Below are positions 1 through 11,764 of a stretch of 64,000 nucleotides of DNA, one piece after another; position 1 is the stretch's first letter; every line of letters starts with the position of its first letter. Origin of the DNA: Simmondsia chinensis (lineage: Eukaryota; Streptophyta; Magnoliopsida; Caryophyllales; Simmondsiaceae); the NCBI GenBank assembly GCA_018398585.1, contig JAGTTD010000024.1, positions 5,174,071-5,238,070 of the forward strand, given 5' to 3'. Made by a program: the position numbers and the translations under genes. The notes under the pieces are model-generated. The model was not told where the DNA came from. It did not search any database and worked only from the letters and a program-made list of their open reading frames with translations.

Positions 1-814
1 TGTGACACAAGATCTCAACATTGGAAACGATGGACCTCTATGTTGATCTTGTTTTAAGATTGTTACTGGGCCTATGCTCTCATGTGTATTAAGATTGACG
101 TAGCAAGCTTGGGATATTGCTTTTGATACAAAGAGATGAAGGATAAGAAGAAGATCTTGTTTGTCTGAAATCTAGTTATCTAAATGCGTTGGCAATACCC
201 AGTTGGATTTTACTTTATTCAAAGTCTGTCATAATTATTAAACAACGTATCCTTAAATTTGGGCGTCTTCACCATCATCATTTGGGGAATCGAAACCAGA
301 GATGGAGGTTTCTTGTGTGATATTATCCAGATTTGTGTTATGGAGTTAACTGTAACAAATTTCCAATGAGTTGCCGCCACAAACTTCTGCTGTGGTTCTT
401 GTTGTCATTCTAGTGATGTCTTGTTCCTTGCTAATAGCTGCTGTTACTGACGGTCTCTGGAGATTGCTGGATAACAACAACATGACTAGTAGATCATGGG
501 ATATTGATCATGGCTCTTATTGTCCTATAACTCTCTCATTAATACCCTTGCAAATTGCTAATAACCATAGCTCTCAATTCCGTGCTCAAGTCGAATAAGC
601 ATACTTGGACGTTAATATACTATTTTGACATTTCAAAACAGACCAAAAACATATGAAAAATCTTAGAAAAAATCAGAGTTTAACTTCCAGAGACTCATCA
701 GGCATCCAATCATCGCAAGTCTTTTTCTTGCTGTTTGAAACACATTATTCAACCATATCTGCTTTTGATTTTGATCATTACTTATCTAAATGTATGTCGT
801 AACATGTATTACAG
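1..814 (+). other. Upstream intron sequence of the MTHFR gene, no feature recognised
   Basis: This stretch precedes an exon that begins in the middle of the MTHFR protein, so it is probably intron. A small open frame at 371-598 (75 codons) matches nothing I know and lacks family motifs. I see no LTR ends, terminal inverted repeats or RNA gene here. Confidence 0.4.
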
Positions 815-3619
815 TTTATGAGACCACGAGCACGTGACAAGAAGCTTCAGGAAGAGTGGGTTGTCCCTCTGAAAAGTGTTGAAGATATACATGAGGTCCA
901 TTCTTATATCTGTTTGTTATTATCCATAATGGTACTATAGCAAGCAAATATGACACTCTTATTTTGTTTCAGAGATTTATGAACTACTGCCTCGGCAAGC
1001 TGAAAACAAGTCCTTGGTCTGAGCTAGACAGCCTTCAGCCGGAGACAAAGATCATTGATGAACAGCTGGGCAGTGTTAACAGAAAGGGTTTTCTCACAAT
1101 CAACAGCCAGCCAGCAGTTAATGGAGAAAGATCTGACTCGCCCACTGTTGGTAAGTGTTTTCGTGAACATTTGCTTTCCTCCTGGTCTTGCTGACTTTAT
1201 AGTTCCATATCTTATGATGATATGAAAAGCGTCTTTTCTTACTAAGAATATGTAATATCTTCTTGTATGTAAGTTTTTGCATGGTCATAGCTGACTCTTT
1301 GAAAAGGCATTGATTTGCAAGGTAGGGGTGTAAATGAGTCGAGCCTAAGCTCGCCAGACTCAAGGCTTGGCTTTTCAACATTTGGCTTGGCTTGAAGTTC
1401 GCTGAAATTGAAAACTGTAAAATCTCAACTTGCCCTTATGGATATAAATGAGGCAACTTGAGAGGTGCGAGGCTCGGCTCAGCTCAGCTCTGAATTATTT
1501 GTCTCACCCCAAGCTTAGCTCCAAACTTGCCAAGGCTTAGAGGGTCATTGGGTCGAGCTTGACTTATCATACGATCGAGCATGGCTTGCCATTGGCTTGA
1601 CTTCTACTTATTATAGGCTGCTCCGTTCATCAATCACAACTTATCAATCACGCTCCTAGTTCGCATAGGCTTGGGATTGGTGCAGATCAGTTGAGCTCGA
1701 TCTAAATTTGACGAGCTCTGAGCGAAGCTTACCTTGTTTAGAATAATTTAGGCTCGATCTAGGATCAATTGGTACGCTCAAATTTAACTAAATTGGCCAC
1801 ATTCGGGCTGAGAAAACATATCAATGTTGGTTGATTTAGGCTCGCTAGGTTATGAGATCGGATTGGATAAATAAAATGACTTATCAATTTGATTGAAAAA
1901 ATTGCCCGTCACAGCAAAGCAACTGTTACTGAATTTATTCAGATTGCAACTACCCGTTCTGTAATCTACTTTGATTTTTCTTTATTGACATTCCATTCTA
2001 TGAATCTGTATTATACATACTTTCCCATAAAACATTTTGAATAAACGCGTCCTGGCAAGTAAAATTCTCTCACCAGGGAAGGTGCACTATGCGAACGATA
2101 TTCAAAGATATTATGTATTCTACAGGATGGGGCGGCCCCGGTGGTTACGTATACCAGAAGGCATACGTAGAGTTCTTTTGCTCAAAGGAGAAGCTGAACG
2201 CGCTAGTCCAAAAATGCGAGGCATTAACCTATGTAACATTCATGGCGGTGAACAAAGGAGGAGATTTGATTTCAAATGTGAGCAACTCAAGTGTGAATGC
2301 AGTGACATGGGGTGTGTTCCCTGCCAAGGAGATAATTCAACCCACTGTTGTAGATCCTGCTAGCTTCATGATATGGAAAGATGAGGCCTTCGAAATTTGG
2401 TCGAGGTCTTGGGCTCAGTTGTACCCTGAGGATGATCCTTCCAGAAAGTTGCTCGAAGAGGTTCGTATATTTCGTTTCTTGATACTTCATCATAAAAAGA
2501 AATATTATTAAAAGAAAGAATGTACAAAGAATTAATGATAAGATGTTCTGAATCACACAACCAAGAAACAACAAAAAACCAAAACTAGTAACGTAAAGCT
2601 CCCTAACCCCTTTGCAAATGAGCTAAGGTTATATCAATGAAGCCCCAGAAGCTCTTAATCTAAAGAGCTTCTAAAAAGACCACCTTTTCTAGTAAGAAAT
2701 TAACCGGCAATACTTATTCCATTTCAAATACTTATTGGCAATGGGGGGAGTTGGACATGAGGGTAGGGTCCCGTATAGAGGTACCCGCCTTGAGTTTTCT
2801 ACCCATACCTATGCTCATAAATGAGAAACTACTAATAGCGTTTTTGAATTTTAGTTCACAAATGAGAAACCATACACTATAAAAGGAACATACCCAGCGC
2901 CTCAAGGGCTCCCATCTACGCAGGGTCTGGGGGGGCGGCGGATGTACGCATCCTTCCTCCTTCAGGGTGTTAACCTGAAGAGAGGCTGTTTCCCAGTGCC
3001 CCCAACCTAAGGATGAGGACTTCCCAGAGAAACCATACACTATCCGTTACCTATATGATGTACTTACCTCTACCCATACAATGCTTGTACCTGTTTATCC
3101 ATACCAGCCTCAATCAGGGTAACAAAATTTGCTGATCGGAGTGCGTAGACCCATCAACTCTATGACCTGACCTTTAAATGTACATATATATGCGGGTATC
3201 AAAAATATAGATAACTAATATATATAGCAAGGTAATTGGTTTATTAGGTTAGGTGGCAGGTTCAAATCTCAATAAAAGAAAGTATTTTATCTATTTTTTT
3301 GCTTTTTTTATAAAAAACTTTTTGCTTCTTAATGGTCTCCTAATACTAAAACTTAGCTTTATTTGTTATTCTTTAATTATTCTACCTCTCTGTCCCCTTC
3401 TCTCTCTGCCATATTCTTTAATTGTTGTTTTATTGTTTTTACTGTTTATGATAAATATGAACTCTGCATCATTAAATTTCTAGATTGGTCACTAGGTACC
3501 CAAGAGTATGCTTATATTAGGGGTTATGTTAACAGGTGCAAACCAACTACTACTTGGTGAGTTTGGTGGACAACGACTACATCCATGGTGACTTGTTTTC
3601 TGTCTTCGCAGATCTTTGA
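815..3619 (+). CDS. MTHFR: Methylenetetrahydrofolate reductase, last four exons (5' part outside the window)
   Basis: MTHFR reduces 5,10-methylene-THF to 5-methyl-THF in the cytosolic folate/methionine cycle. The visible exons are 815-895, 973-1150, 2126-2460 and 3536-3619. All have AG acceptors and GT donors and their phases join without a break, giving 225 residues and a TGA stop. Signature segments are [65 protein letters not shown] and the terminal [20 protein letters not shown]. These belong to the C-terminal regulatory half of eukaryotic MTHFR; the catalytic FAD-binding barrel lies upstream of the window. The last intron is 1,075 bp and carries a SINE-like insertion (2881-3026). The third intron (1151-2125) contains a degenerate repeat. 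No premature stop or frameshift is seen in the visible exons, so the gene looks functional here. Identification is from memory of plant homologues. Confidence 0.93.
1323..1760. repeat. Degenerate hAT-like repeat rich in AGCTCGA/GGCTTG words, in an MTHFR intron
   Basis: The sequence starts with TAGGGGTGTAAATGAG, the same end as the elements at 28416 and 31438, and continues with many GCTCGGCTCAGCTC/GGCTTGGCTTG words. The right terminus is not identifiable, so the end coordinate is approximate and the copy may be truncated. Confidence 0.45.
2881..3026 (-). mobile_element. 5'-truncated 5S rRNA-derived SINE with LINE-type tail
   Basis: A perfect 17-bp direct repeat (GAGAAACCATACACTAT) flanks it at 2864-2880 and 3027-3043, proving a retrotransposition-like insertion. 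On the minus strand it starts CTGGGAAGTCCTCATC, which matches the 3' end of plant 5S rRNA. It then runs into the tail (AGGTTGGGGG, ..., GGAAGGATGCGTACATC, ..., GACCCTGCGTAGATGGGAGC) that is also the 3' end of the RTE LINEs at 19627 and 24699. This copy ends in TATGTTCCTTTT, not in TTG repeats. The element at 49417 is the longer sibling. It sits antisense in the last MTHFR intron. Confidence 0.8.
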
Positions 3620-5106
3620 GAGAGACGTAAGCTATGAGCTCTCTATGTTTTACTTGGATTTTCAGTTTATCTGCAAGGCTCCATTGAAATGCCCATTTAT
3701 TTTTCATCATATTTGCTTCATCTTGTAGCATTTTCATTGCAAATTTACAGTGAACTCGGCGCATGAATTGTTATTTTTATTATGCCCTGTTTCTGTATCC
3801 TTTTTATTTGATATAATACACAAATATTACGCATATATGTTATGGTGGGGTCCGTGGTTCGGATGTTTGTTTGCCTCCTGTGCTTCATTCTGTCCCGGTA
3901 TCGCCCTCTTGGGTTTTTTTTTTTTTCTCATTTTCAGTGTCTTATCTGGCCTTCTAATGTGTTTTGATTTTCACTTTTGCTTTGGTATCTTTTGTAATGT
4001 TGTATTGGTCTTTTCTGTTGTAAGCTTTTCTACATGTATGCTCAGATCTTGTTCTTGTGAGTGTACCTGCTTTGTATCACTACTTTCATTAGTTATTTTT
4101 TCTTTTGTTCAAAGTGTTTCCTAATATTTGCATTTTTTTTAAAATTATACTCTTATCTTTTCTTGTTTTTAAGGTGTTCCTTCATGTTCTTTTTTATGAT
4201 AAATTGGTCTCTTATCTTTCTTAATTTTTATTTAATTCCGTCATCATTCTGGAGACTAATTTCATTATAAATTAAAGCACTAGCGATTGTTTTGGGGAAA
4301 AAAAGGATAATGACAAATTTAAGCAAATTTATAAATGTTAAGAAATATTTTAAATGAAAGATAAGATAAATGGCCAACTTAAATAAATTGAAACACACGA
4401 GGAACCAATGAAGTAGATAACTCGCAGAAAGATTTGGTTTGGAGTTATTTCTTTGGGTTTTATCTACGGCAAACGAACCATGCTTGTATGCAAATAATCA
4501 GCATAATTATTATTATTAGGGTAAAATTTATTATTGTCAAAGTAATGATAAACTTATAAATAATGAGAGTTATAAAATTGCTTTAAAAATTACAATTTTA
4601 TTCTGATAGTAACATTATCCTAATCTAAGGTCATGTTCGGGGGATGAAATTGGAGCATAGAATCAATGTTAAAATTGAAATTAAGTTTCAAATTTTAATT
4701 CATTGTTTTGATCTAATTGTTGGAATTGGAATTATTAATTTCATTATTCAATTTTATGAATTTGAATTTGAAGTAAAAATCATGCATTGCAATTCTTCTA
4801 AATGGGCAAAAAATTGTAATTACACATGGATTTGATTAATCATACAACAAGAGAACCAACTTAATTGATTCAAAACCCATAAGGAGTGAATTTGATTGAT
4901 TCGAAACGTGACTAGTATCAAAAGACTTGACTTAACCTAAATTTGACCTAAAATTCCAAAGGACTCAACTTGAATGATTTGAATATGAAATGAGCTAACC
5001 TAACTTAAACATGGCTTGATTCAATTTAAAGTTTAGACTTGACTCGAATCTCATTTGAACCAATTGAGCTGATCTGAAACAAAAAAAAGGGACCAATCTA
5101 ATTGAC
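3620..5106. other. MTHFR 3' flank, AT-rich intergenic
   Basis: 3' untranslated and intergenic DNA, T-rich from 3620 to 4280. At about 4514-4627 a small AT-rich block begins TTAGGGTAAAATTTATTATT and ends AACATTATCCTAA, resembling imperfect inverted ends of a MITE. Related words (AATAATGAGAGTT) recur at 36905-37180. From 4850 to 5080 there are degenerate GACTTGA/CTCAACTTG repeats. No gene was seen. Confidence 0.4.
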
Positions 5107-5595
5107 CTAAAGGTCGCCTTTGAGAGCTTTTTCTCGAACATAGTGAAAGTTAATGTTGACATGTTTACTGCGGTCATTAGAGACGGGATTGGCCTTAAGG
5201 TATGAGGTGGAGACATTGTCACAATAAATGATGACCGGACCTGAATGTTTGAGACCAATATAGCGCATGAGATAACGAACCCAATCGGCTACAGCAGCAG
5301 CTTGAGCAATGGCACGGTATTCAGACTCATTGGAGGATTTGGAGACAGTGGCTTGTTTCTTGGCACGCCATGACATGAGGTTGGGACCAAGGAACAAAGC
5401 ATAGCCAGTGGTGGAGCGATGAGTATCTGGACACCTACCCCAATCAGCATCAGCGTAAGTGACAACAGACGTGCATGATACGGGAAGGATGGTAAGCCCA
5501 TGGTCGGGGGTGCTTTTGAGGTACTTGAGGATGCGTTTCACAACCTGGCAATGAGAAATTGAGGGTGCTTTTGAGGGACGTGTGACCGGGGACGC

Positions 5596-5626
<31 letters not shown>

Positions 5627-6120
5627 TTAGGTACTGGGAGCCACCGGCGAGAGTGGTGCACGATCCGGAAGCCGAGGGTAAAAGAGGGGGGGGGGGGATG
5701 GATACCCGAGCCAAGAAATTGAGAATTTTGTGCCCTCGTGGTCGCTAGCGAAATGTCAACGATGGCGACGCCGACATTCGTTAGACCATTGAGGAAAAGA
5801 CCCAAGGATATAGAACCGATATGAGGAAGATCGGACATAGCCAAGGGTTGTCCTGCCACTCGAGGGTCAGCCGCGATTCTGGTATTGGGAGAACCAGTCT
5901 CGACTGCCGCTACGGTGGCTGGGACCAAAGGGGATGAGGAGAGAGGGGAGTTCGGGTCAGGGTTAAGTGCTAGCATAATATAAATTAAAATTATTAAGAT
6001 CAAAGAAAGGAAAAGAAAAGAACAAGAAATTAAATCAAAAACAAAGAACAAGAAATTAGGAGCGGAAAATTAAAGAGAGAAGGGAGAGAAGAGTCTTTTA
6101 TTGAGGCTCTGATACCAAAC
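5107..6120 (-). pseudogene. Internally deleted Ty1/copia fragment: 5' leader/gag start joined to RNase H
   Basis: One open frame (314 codons, minus strand) joins two distant parts of a copia element. The first part follows a primer binding site (TGGTATCAGAGC, complement of the initiator tRNA-Met 3' end, about 6105-6116) and gives a short gag-like start, MLALNPDPNSPLSSSPLVP. The second part, from about 5570 down, is RNase H: LKYLKSTPDHGL, YADADWG, RSTTGYALFLG, SWRAKKQATVSKSSNESEYR, IIYCDNVSTSYLKANPV and RSKHVNINFHYVREKALKGD, then a stop and loss of homology. Protease, integrase and reverse transcriptase are missing. The join lies beside a long G run on the plus strand (about 5597-5622), read as polyproline. 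Not functional. Confidence 0.8.
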
Positions 6121-6125
6121 AGAAT

Positions 6126-6279
6126 TGTTTCAATTAAATTAAGTGAAATACATGGAGAGGCCATGCTCTATATATAGAGCATAGTACATGAGGAAAAGAC
6201 TGGAGTGTCCATACTATATACATGTGATCTAAGGGCAATATAGACAAAAGAAGAAACCCTAGTTTACCATCCGCTAACA
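6126..6279 (-). repeat. LTR of the deleted copia fragment (5' LTR on the minus strand)
   Basis: On the minus strand it reads TGTTAGCGGATGG ... TTTAATTGAAACA, with the usual TG...CA ends and a TATATATA box. Eight bases after its end comes the TGGTATCAGAGC primer site. The partner LTR was not found below 5107, so that side of the element is lost. Confidence 0.6.
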
Positions 6280-6415
6280 CGAGGGACCTGAATCCAATAA
6301 ACAGAACGGGTGGAAAAATAATTTTAAAACTGTTGTAAATATTGGATATTTTTCGGGTATAATTTTTATGGTCAAATAAATATTCTAGAAAATTAGAAAT
6401 TATAAAAAGGACCTT

Positions 6416-6417
<2 letters not shown>

Positions 6418-6459
<42 letters not shown>
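6418..6459. repeat. (TA)n microsatellite
   Basis: About 20 uninterrupted TA dinucleotides lie in the flank between the copia LTR and the gypsy LTR. Confidence 0.97.
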
Positions 6460-6463
<4 letters not shown>

Positions 6464-6490
6464 GCATATATTATCCCCCACCTCATTTTT

Positions 6491-6815
6491 TGTCATGATT
6501 GAAACCCTGCGTAATGATCTGATACAAGAATTGGAAGTTTTGGGAGAGAAAGGAAGGAGAAGGAGGTAGAAGATGACAGGGAGATTCAAGAGAGAGAAGG
6601 AGAGACAGAGAGAGAGCGAAGTATTTTGTTATTATTTCTTTGGTATTGTACAAAGTATCTTCTTATCTCTTTTATATTACAATCAACTTATAACTAATCT
6701 AAAAATACAAGTCAATCTAACAATACAACTCACATTACAACATTTTACAACTATCCAAGCGTATACTAAGACTTATTACAATGAAGAATCAACACCAATA
6801 CTATCAATCATGACA
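6491..6815 (-). repeat. Left LTR of the gypsy element (3' LTR)
   Basis: 325 bp, nearly matching 17542-17827. It is about 40 bp longer because of short indels in the GAGAGA tract and around AAAAATACAAGTC. Ends TGTCATGATT ... ATCATGACA. Confidence 0.92.
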
Positions 6816-6843
6816 TTACATCCCCCTCATGGAATCCTTGTCC

Positions 6844-8548
6844 TCAAGGATTTGCAGCAAATACAGGAAATTGAGAAATAAAAGCATTGTGGTCCTCCCA
6901 AGTGGCTTCTGTTTCATCTAAGTTGGCCCATTTGACAAGCCATTGAGTAACAGGCATGTTATGTCTCTCCACAATCCTCCTTGCAAGCACTGATTCAGGT
7001 TCTATCTTCATCTCCCCGTGAGGGTTAAGGTTTGGAAGTTGAGGCTGTAGCAGAGCTTGGTTTCCTATCATGCGTTTGAGCTGGGATACATGGAATACTG
7101 GGTATATTAAACATCCAGGAGAAAGCAACAGCTTATAAGCAACTTGTCCCACTCTTTGGAGCACTCGAAATGGTCCATAGAACTTGGAGAAAAGCTTTAA
7201 GTTCCTCTTTACTGCTGCAAAGGCCTGTTTGTAAGGCTGTAGCTTCAAGTAAACCCAATCTCCAACCTGTAAAGTTCTCTCAGTCCTCTTCCTGTCTACG
7301 AAGTACTTCATCCTAGCCTGAGCTTAACTCAAGTTGAGCCTTAATTGTTGTAACATAAGCTGCCTCTCAGTGATCCATTCTCCTACTAATGCTGTAGTAT
7401 GGGCTGGACTAGGAATGTATTCCATATTAGGTTGAGGAGGGGCATAGCCATAGAGAGCTTGAAATGGAGAGAGCTATAGGCTATTGTGGTAGTTGGTATT
7501 GTATCAAAATTCAGCAAATGTAAGCCATTATGCCATTTTCTAGGTTTGTGCATACAAAAGCATCGAAGATATGTTTCAAGGCATTGGTTTATCCTCTCAG
7601 ATTGCCCATCTGATTGGGGACGATAGGAGGAACTGAGATGAAGTGAAGTACCAAGCAAATTAAAGAGTTCCTGCTAGAAATTACTCAGGAAGATCTTGTC
7701 CCTGTCAGTAGCAATGCTAATGGGTAAACCACGTAGCTTATAGATATGGTCTATGAAGAGCTTAGCCACATGAGATGAAGTGAATGGGTGGGATAGAGAG
7801 ATAAAGTGAGCATACTTTGTCACTCTATCCACCACAACTAATATGGTGACTTGTTCCTTAGAAAGAGGTAAGCCTTCCACAAAGTCCATAGCTATATGTA
7901 ACCAACACTGAGTTGGAATTTCTAAGGGCTGCAGCAGCCAAGGATAGGAAGTGTGTTCTGCCTTACTTCTTTGGCAAATATCGCATTCTTGAACAACTTT
8001 TTTCACATCAGCTTTCAATTGAGGCCAATGAAACAGCCTCTTAAGCCTCTGATAGGTAGCATTCACACCAGAATGGCCACCTTCAGGGGATGAATGTAAG
8101 GATTATGCCCTTGGCCAACAACTAACCTCCCATGATACCTAAGGACTCCATTCTTGACTGTATAACCTGGTTAGCTGTCAAGTGTAATCAGAAGTTCAAT
8201 TAACAGGTCTGTACAATACTCATCTGCCTCACAGCTTTGTATAACTTCCTTCACCCATGTGGGGTGAAGCACAAAAGTGGTGATAGCAAGACAAGCTAGT
8301 TCACTTCTTCGAGATAATGCATCTGCAACAGTATTTTCTTTCCCTTTCTTGTAAGAGATAGAGTAGTCCAAACCTAGAAGTTTGGACATCAGTTTCTTTT
8401 GGACACTGGTTGTTATTCTTTGTTCCAAAAGGTGTTTTAAAGATTGATGGCCAGTTTTTATTACAAAGGGTCCAACTTCCAAGTAATGTCTTCATTTTGT
8501 TCGAAAAGGTCCTCGTGGGGCACATAGGCTGTTTTTGGCTCTCATGAG
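6844..8548 (-). pseudogene. Gypsy pol 3' part: end of RNase H, integrase, chromodomain
   Basis: Reading leftward, RNase H ends with LEVGPFVIKTGHQSLKHLL and KGKENTVADALSRR (8171-8500). The integrase zinc region follows at 7674-8066 (WPQLKADVKKVVQECDICQR) with core acidic motif segments MDFVEGLPLS and ATDRDKIF, then YRPQSDGQSERINQCLETYL (7386-7658). A tail with VYLKLQPYKQ and FHVSQLKR ends in a chromodomain-like WLVKWANLDETEATWED near 6890. Chromodomains guide chromovirus integration to chromatin marks. Stops and frameshifts separate the pieces at about 8070-8170, 7660-7670 and 7312-7385, so it is a pseudogene. Confidence 0.88.
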
Positions 8549-8549
8549 T

Positions 8550-8949
8550 TGATACGCTGCTACTTGCCTACTTATCTTTATCTCTATCTCTATATATATC
8601 CCTATCTCATTCCTTTTCTCTATCCCTTCTATCTCTATCTCTATCCTTTATCTCTATCCTTATATTTATTTTTATCTTATTTGTTGATCTGTGCCTTATG
8701 TGGCATGCTTTGAGTCTATTGTTTTGCTCGCCGTGTGTTTTGCTCTACTCATGCATTTAATGCTTCTTCTGTTTGCTAGGTCTTTGGCTCATTGCTGCGG
8801 ACTAGCTTTTCAGGCCGTGGGTTCTCGGAAACAGCCTCCCTTCAGGGTAGCCCCCTGGAGGGGGAAGGCTGCGTACATCTACCCCCCATAGACCCTGCTT
8901 ATACGGGAGCCCTTGGAGGCACTGGGATTGTTGTTGTTGTTGTTGTTGT
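8550..8949 (+). mobile_element. 5'-truncated RTE-type LINE fragment (3' UTR only) inside the gypsy pol
   Basis: The sequence matches, on the opposite strand, the 3' untranslated end of the LINE at 19627-23947. It has the CTCTATCTCTATC tract, a TTTTGCTC...GCCGTGTG segment, the GGAAACAGCCTCCCTTCAGG block, GGGGGAAGGCTGCGTACATC, ACCCTGCTTATACGGGAGCC, and seven TTG repeats at 8931-8949. It interrupts the gypsy frame between LSTY (8950 side) and HYLEVGPF (8490 side). No clear target duplication was found. Confidence 0.82.
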
Positions 8950-10412
8950 AAGTAGAGAGATTAATGTTTCTAGGGCCACATGCCTTGCTCATAAAAGCTA
9001 TGGGTCTGTTCTCCTGCATCAGAATAGCCCTCATACCTCTATCACTTACATCTATCTCCAAGATGAAAGTTTTTGTAAAATCTATAAGGCTAACACTAGG
9101 GCACTTGACGTAGCCATTTTTAGTTGATGGAAAGCTGAATCAGCCTCAACGGTCCACTTAAACCCACTTTTCTTTAATTGATTAGTGATTGGTTTTGCTA
9201 TTGAACCTTAATCTTTCACAAATTTTCGGTAGTAGCCAGTAAGACCAAAGAAGGACCTCAACTCTCTGATATTTTTAGGTGTTAGCCATGATGTCATAGC
9301 CTCAACCTTAGATGAATCAATTTCCACTCCCTGATTTGAGATGATGTGGCCCAAATATTCTATTTGGGTTTGGGCAAAGCTATACTTGGTCTTTTCGGCA
9401 TATAGTTGGTGTTTCTTTAGTGTCTGGACGACGGTTATGAGGTGTAGTAAGTGAGATTCAAGGGATTGGTTGTACACAAATATGTCATCAAAAAATACTG
9501 ACACATACTTGTGCAGAAATGGGGACAATACCTCATTCATTAAGGATTGAAATGTAGCAGGGGCATTTGTAAACCCAAATGGCATGACCTTAAATTCAAA
9601 ATGGCCATGGAGAATTCTAAAGGCTGTTTTATGGATGTCTGGCTGATGGACTCTAACTTGGAAATAACTAGCCTTAAGATCTAGCTTAGAAAAGATGGAA
9701 GCTCCCTTAAGTTCATCCAAGAAGTCATCAATATGGGGAATATGAAATCTGTTTTTGATGGTGAGATCATTTAATTTTCTATAATCTACACAAAAGCACA
9801 TGGTTCCATCTTTTTTATTGACTAATAACATCGGGGAAGAAAATGGTGAACAACTGGGTTGTATAATAGAGGATTCTAGCATTACTTTGACCTGTTCTTC
9901 GATCTCATTCTTTTGTAGAAATGGGTATCTGCATGGTCTTATATTGACTGGTTTAGCATCACTCTTGAGGGGTATATGATGGTCATGAGACCTAGGAGAG
10001 GGAAGGGATTTAGGTTCATGGAACACAACATCAAACTTTTGAGAGACAAAACTGAAAAGAGTAAAGAGTTGGGATATACCTGAGGCCCTTCTTGTCCTTG
10101 TACAAGCATTAATGTGGCTACAAAGTATTCTTCCTTTCTGTTGCACAACCCTTGCAGCTTCTGAACAGAGATGAGCTTAAGAGAACCAGCGTCATTAATC
10201 CCCTTGAGCACCACTGTCTTTCCTTCCTTACTGAAGCTGAGTTGTGGCTGGTTGAAGTCCAAGGATACTGGACTATACTGCTTCATCCAGTCAACCCCTA
10301 TCAGCATATCACAACCCTCAATCTTCATCGATCTGATATGATAGAAGAATGTGTGGCTTTGCAACTACTACTTGGCCAGGCACTGTTGTTTACTGACCAT
10401 TGGCCACTATAA
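8950..10412 (-). pseudogene. Gypsy protease-reverse transcriptase-RNase H start
   Basis: Reading leftward: end of protease (CDMLIGVDWMKQYSPVSLDF, 10364 side); RT fingers with HHIPLKSDAKPVNIRPCRYP, IIQPSCSPFSSPMLLVNKKD and FCVDYRKLNDLTIKN; palm FSKLDLKASYFQVRVHQPDI and GHFEFKVMPFGFTNAPATFQ; catalytic VFFDDIFVYNQ; and the connection GYYRKFVKD (9208). RNase H begins at 8950-9061 (DVSDRGMRAILMQ, FMSKACGPRNINLSTY). The RT frame itself is open for 312 codons, but frames upstream and downstream are broken. The FDD in place of the usual YVDD still retains both aspartates. Confidence 0.9.
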
Positions 10413-11209
10413 TACCTAGAGGAGAAGTGTCTTCCAATGTAAACCCTGCTTCTTTTGCCAATCTTGGATCAAAAAAGCTATGTGTGCTTCCACTGTTATC
10501 AATTTAATGATGGATCTCTTGTGCAAATGAAACAAGAATCTTGAGAGTATTTGTTGAGGCATTGCCTGTCAAAGCATGGACATACACCTCTTCAGCCTCC
10601 TCATCACATGAATCAATGATTTCTTCTTCTGTCATTGACTGCACAGACTTAGGCTCAATACCTGGGTTAGTATCATGAAGCTCAACAGCCTCTAAGCTAT
10701 GCAGAGTCTAATTTTCACATTTATGCATTGGATAATACTTCTTATTGCATTTATAGCAGAGCCCGAGATTTCTTTGGGAAGGCTATCTGGTCTAGTTTGG
10801 GTTACTTCTTTGGAAATTAGGCTGGTTCTCGGGAAGGGTGATGATGTTATTAGGGTTGGCAGAAGGAGAACGATGTTTCAAGACATTTTTGGCTTTTTAT
10901 AATAATGCATCGGTAGACTTAGTGAACAGCTTAGCTTTGGAAAAGGCTTTTGATAAAGTTTGGGTTTAAGAGCTCTGACCAAGGGCAGTATGTCAGTATT
11001 TAGGCCTAAAATGTAGGAGGATAGGAAGGTACCCTTTGCTAAATGTAGAGTCAGTGGTTAGCATTAGGGAGTCGAGCTCTTCAAACCTTTCTTGGTACTC
11101 TTGTGTATGCTGCCCTTTGTTTGAGCTTATTAAATTGGCTTACTACATCAATGTCCTCTTGATCTTCATATCTTTCATATAGTTCTTCACAGAACTCATT
11201 CCACGACTT
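10413..11209 (-). pseudogene. Gypsy gag 3' part with zinc knuckle and protease start
   Basis: On the minus strand a CCHC knuckle CYKCNKKYYPMHKC is readable at about 10715-10765. It is followed by an acidic linker (MTEEEIIDSCDEEAEEVYVH) and the protease active-site region DNSGSTHSFFDPRLAKEAGF (about 10440-10510). No long open frame remains. The sequence is interrupted at 11209 by the copia element and resumes at 16904. Confidence 0.72.
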
Positions 11210-11764
11210 TGTTGGTGTAAACACTTGTAAAATCAAGAAAAACGGGTAACTATCCGATCTTCAAGTTTCGAGGCGTGAAATCACTTTTCTTAAGACTTAT
11301 TTCAGAGTGTGAAATAGTTTCGGGGATACAATGATAACCAAGTAAAGTGGAGTGAAAGTATGTAAAGGGAGACATATGGAGATATAAGAGAATGACCGTT
11401 TTTCAAATGCAAAGACACTTTTTTCATCATCATTCATCGATCAAATTGGTGGGGAATATATAATAGATCAAGTGAAAGAAGACGTCCCAAAACATACCCC
11501 AAAAAAGGGGTGCAAAACCCGGGAAGTTATCGAGCGAAAACTGGAAAAAATTCTCCCTGTGTGTCGACACACAGCTCTGTGTGTCGACATACAATTCTGC
11601 AGACTCAGTTCTATTGATATGTGTGTAGACACACGGGCCCTGTGTGTCGACACACATTCCAACACATATCAAAACATATCAAAACACTTAGAACACACAT
11701 TTGGGACCAACTTCAAAACACCTTATTCACAAATTTTATTACATAATTTGAAAATACATCAACA
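11210..11764 (-). repeat. Left LTR of nested copia element (3' LTR), with GTCGAC palindromes
   Basis: 555 bp. At 11558-11656 it carries four copies or near-copies of TGTGTGTCGACACACA, two of them altered (GTCGACATAC, GTGTAGACACAC). On the minus strand a purine tract GTGCGGGAA precedes the LTR, as expected for the polypurine tract. Confidence 0.93.

Noticed and set aside
371..598. 75-codon open frame upstream of the first MTHFR exon
   Set aside because: Not part of MTHFR, no recognisable motif, lies in probable intron.
2732..3040. 102-codon minus-strand frame in the MTHFR intron
   Set aside because: It runs across the SINE-like insertion and its TSD; it has no protein-like conservation.
3750..4270. 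Plus-strand frames of hydrophobic residues after MTHFR
   Set aside because: T-rich downstream DNA gives F/L/S-rich translations; no start context or homology.
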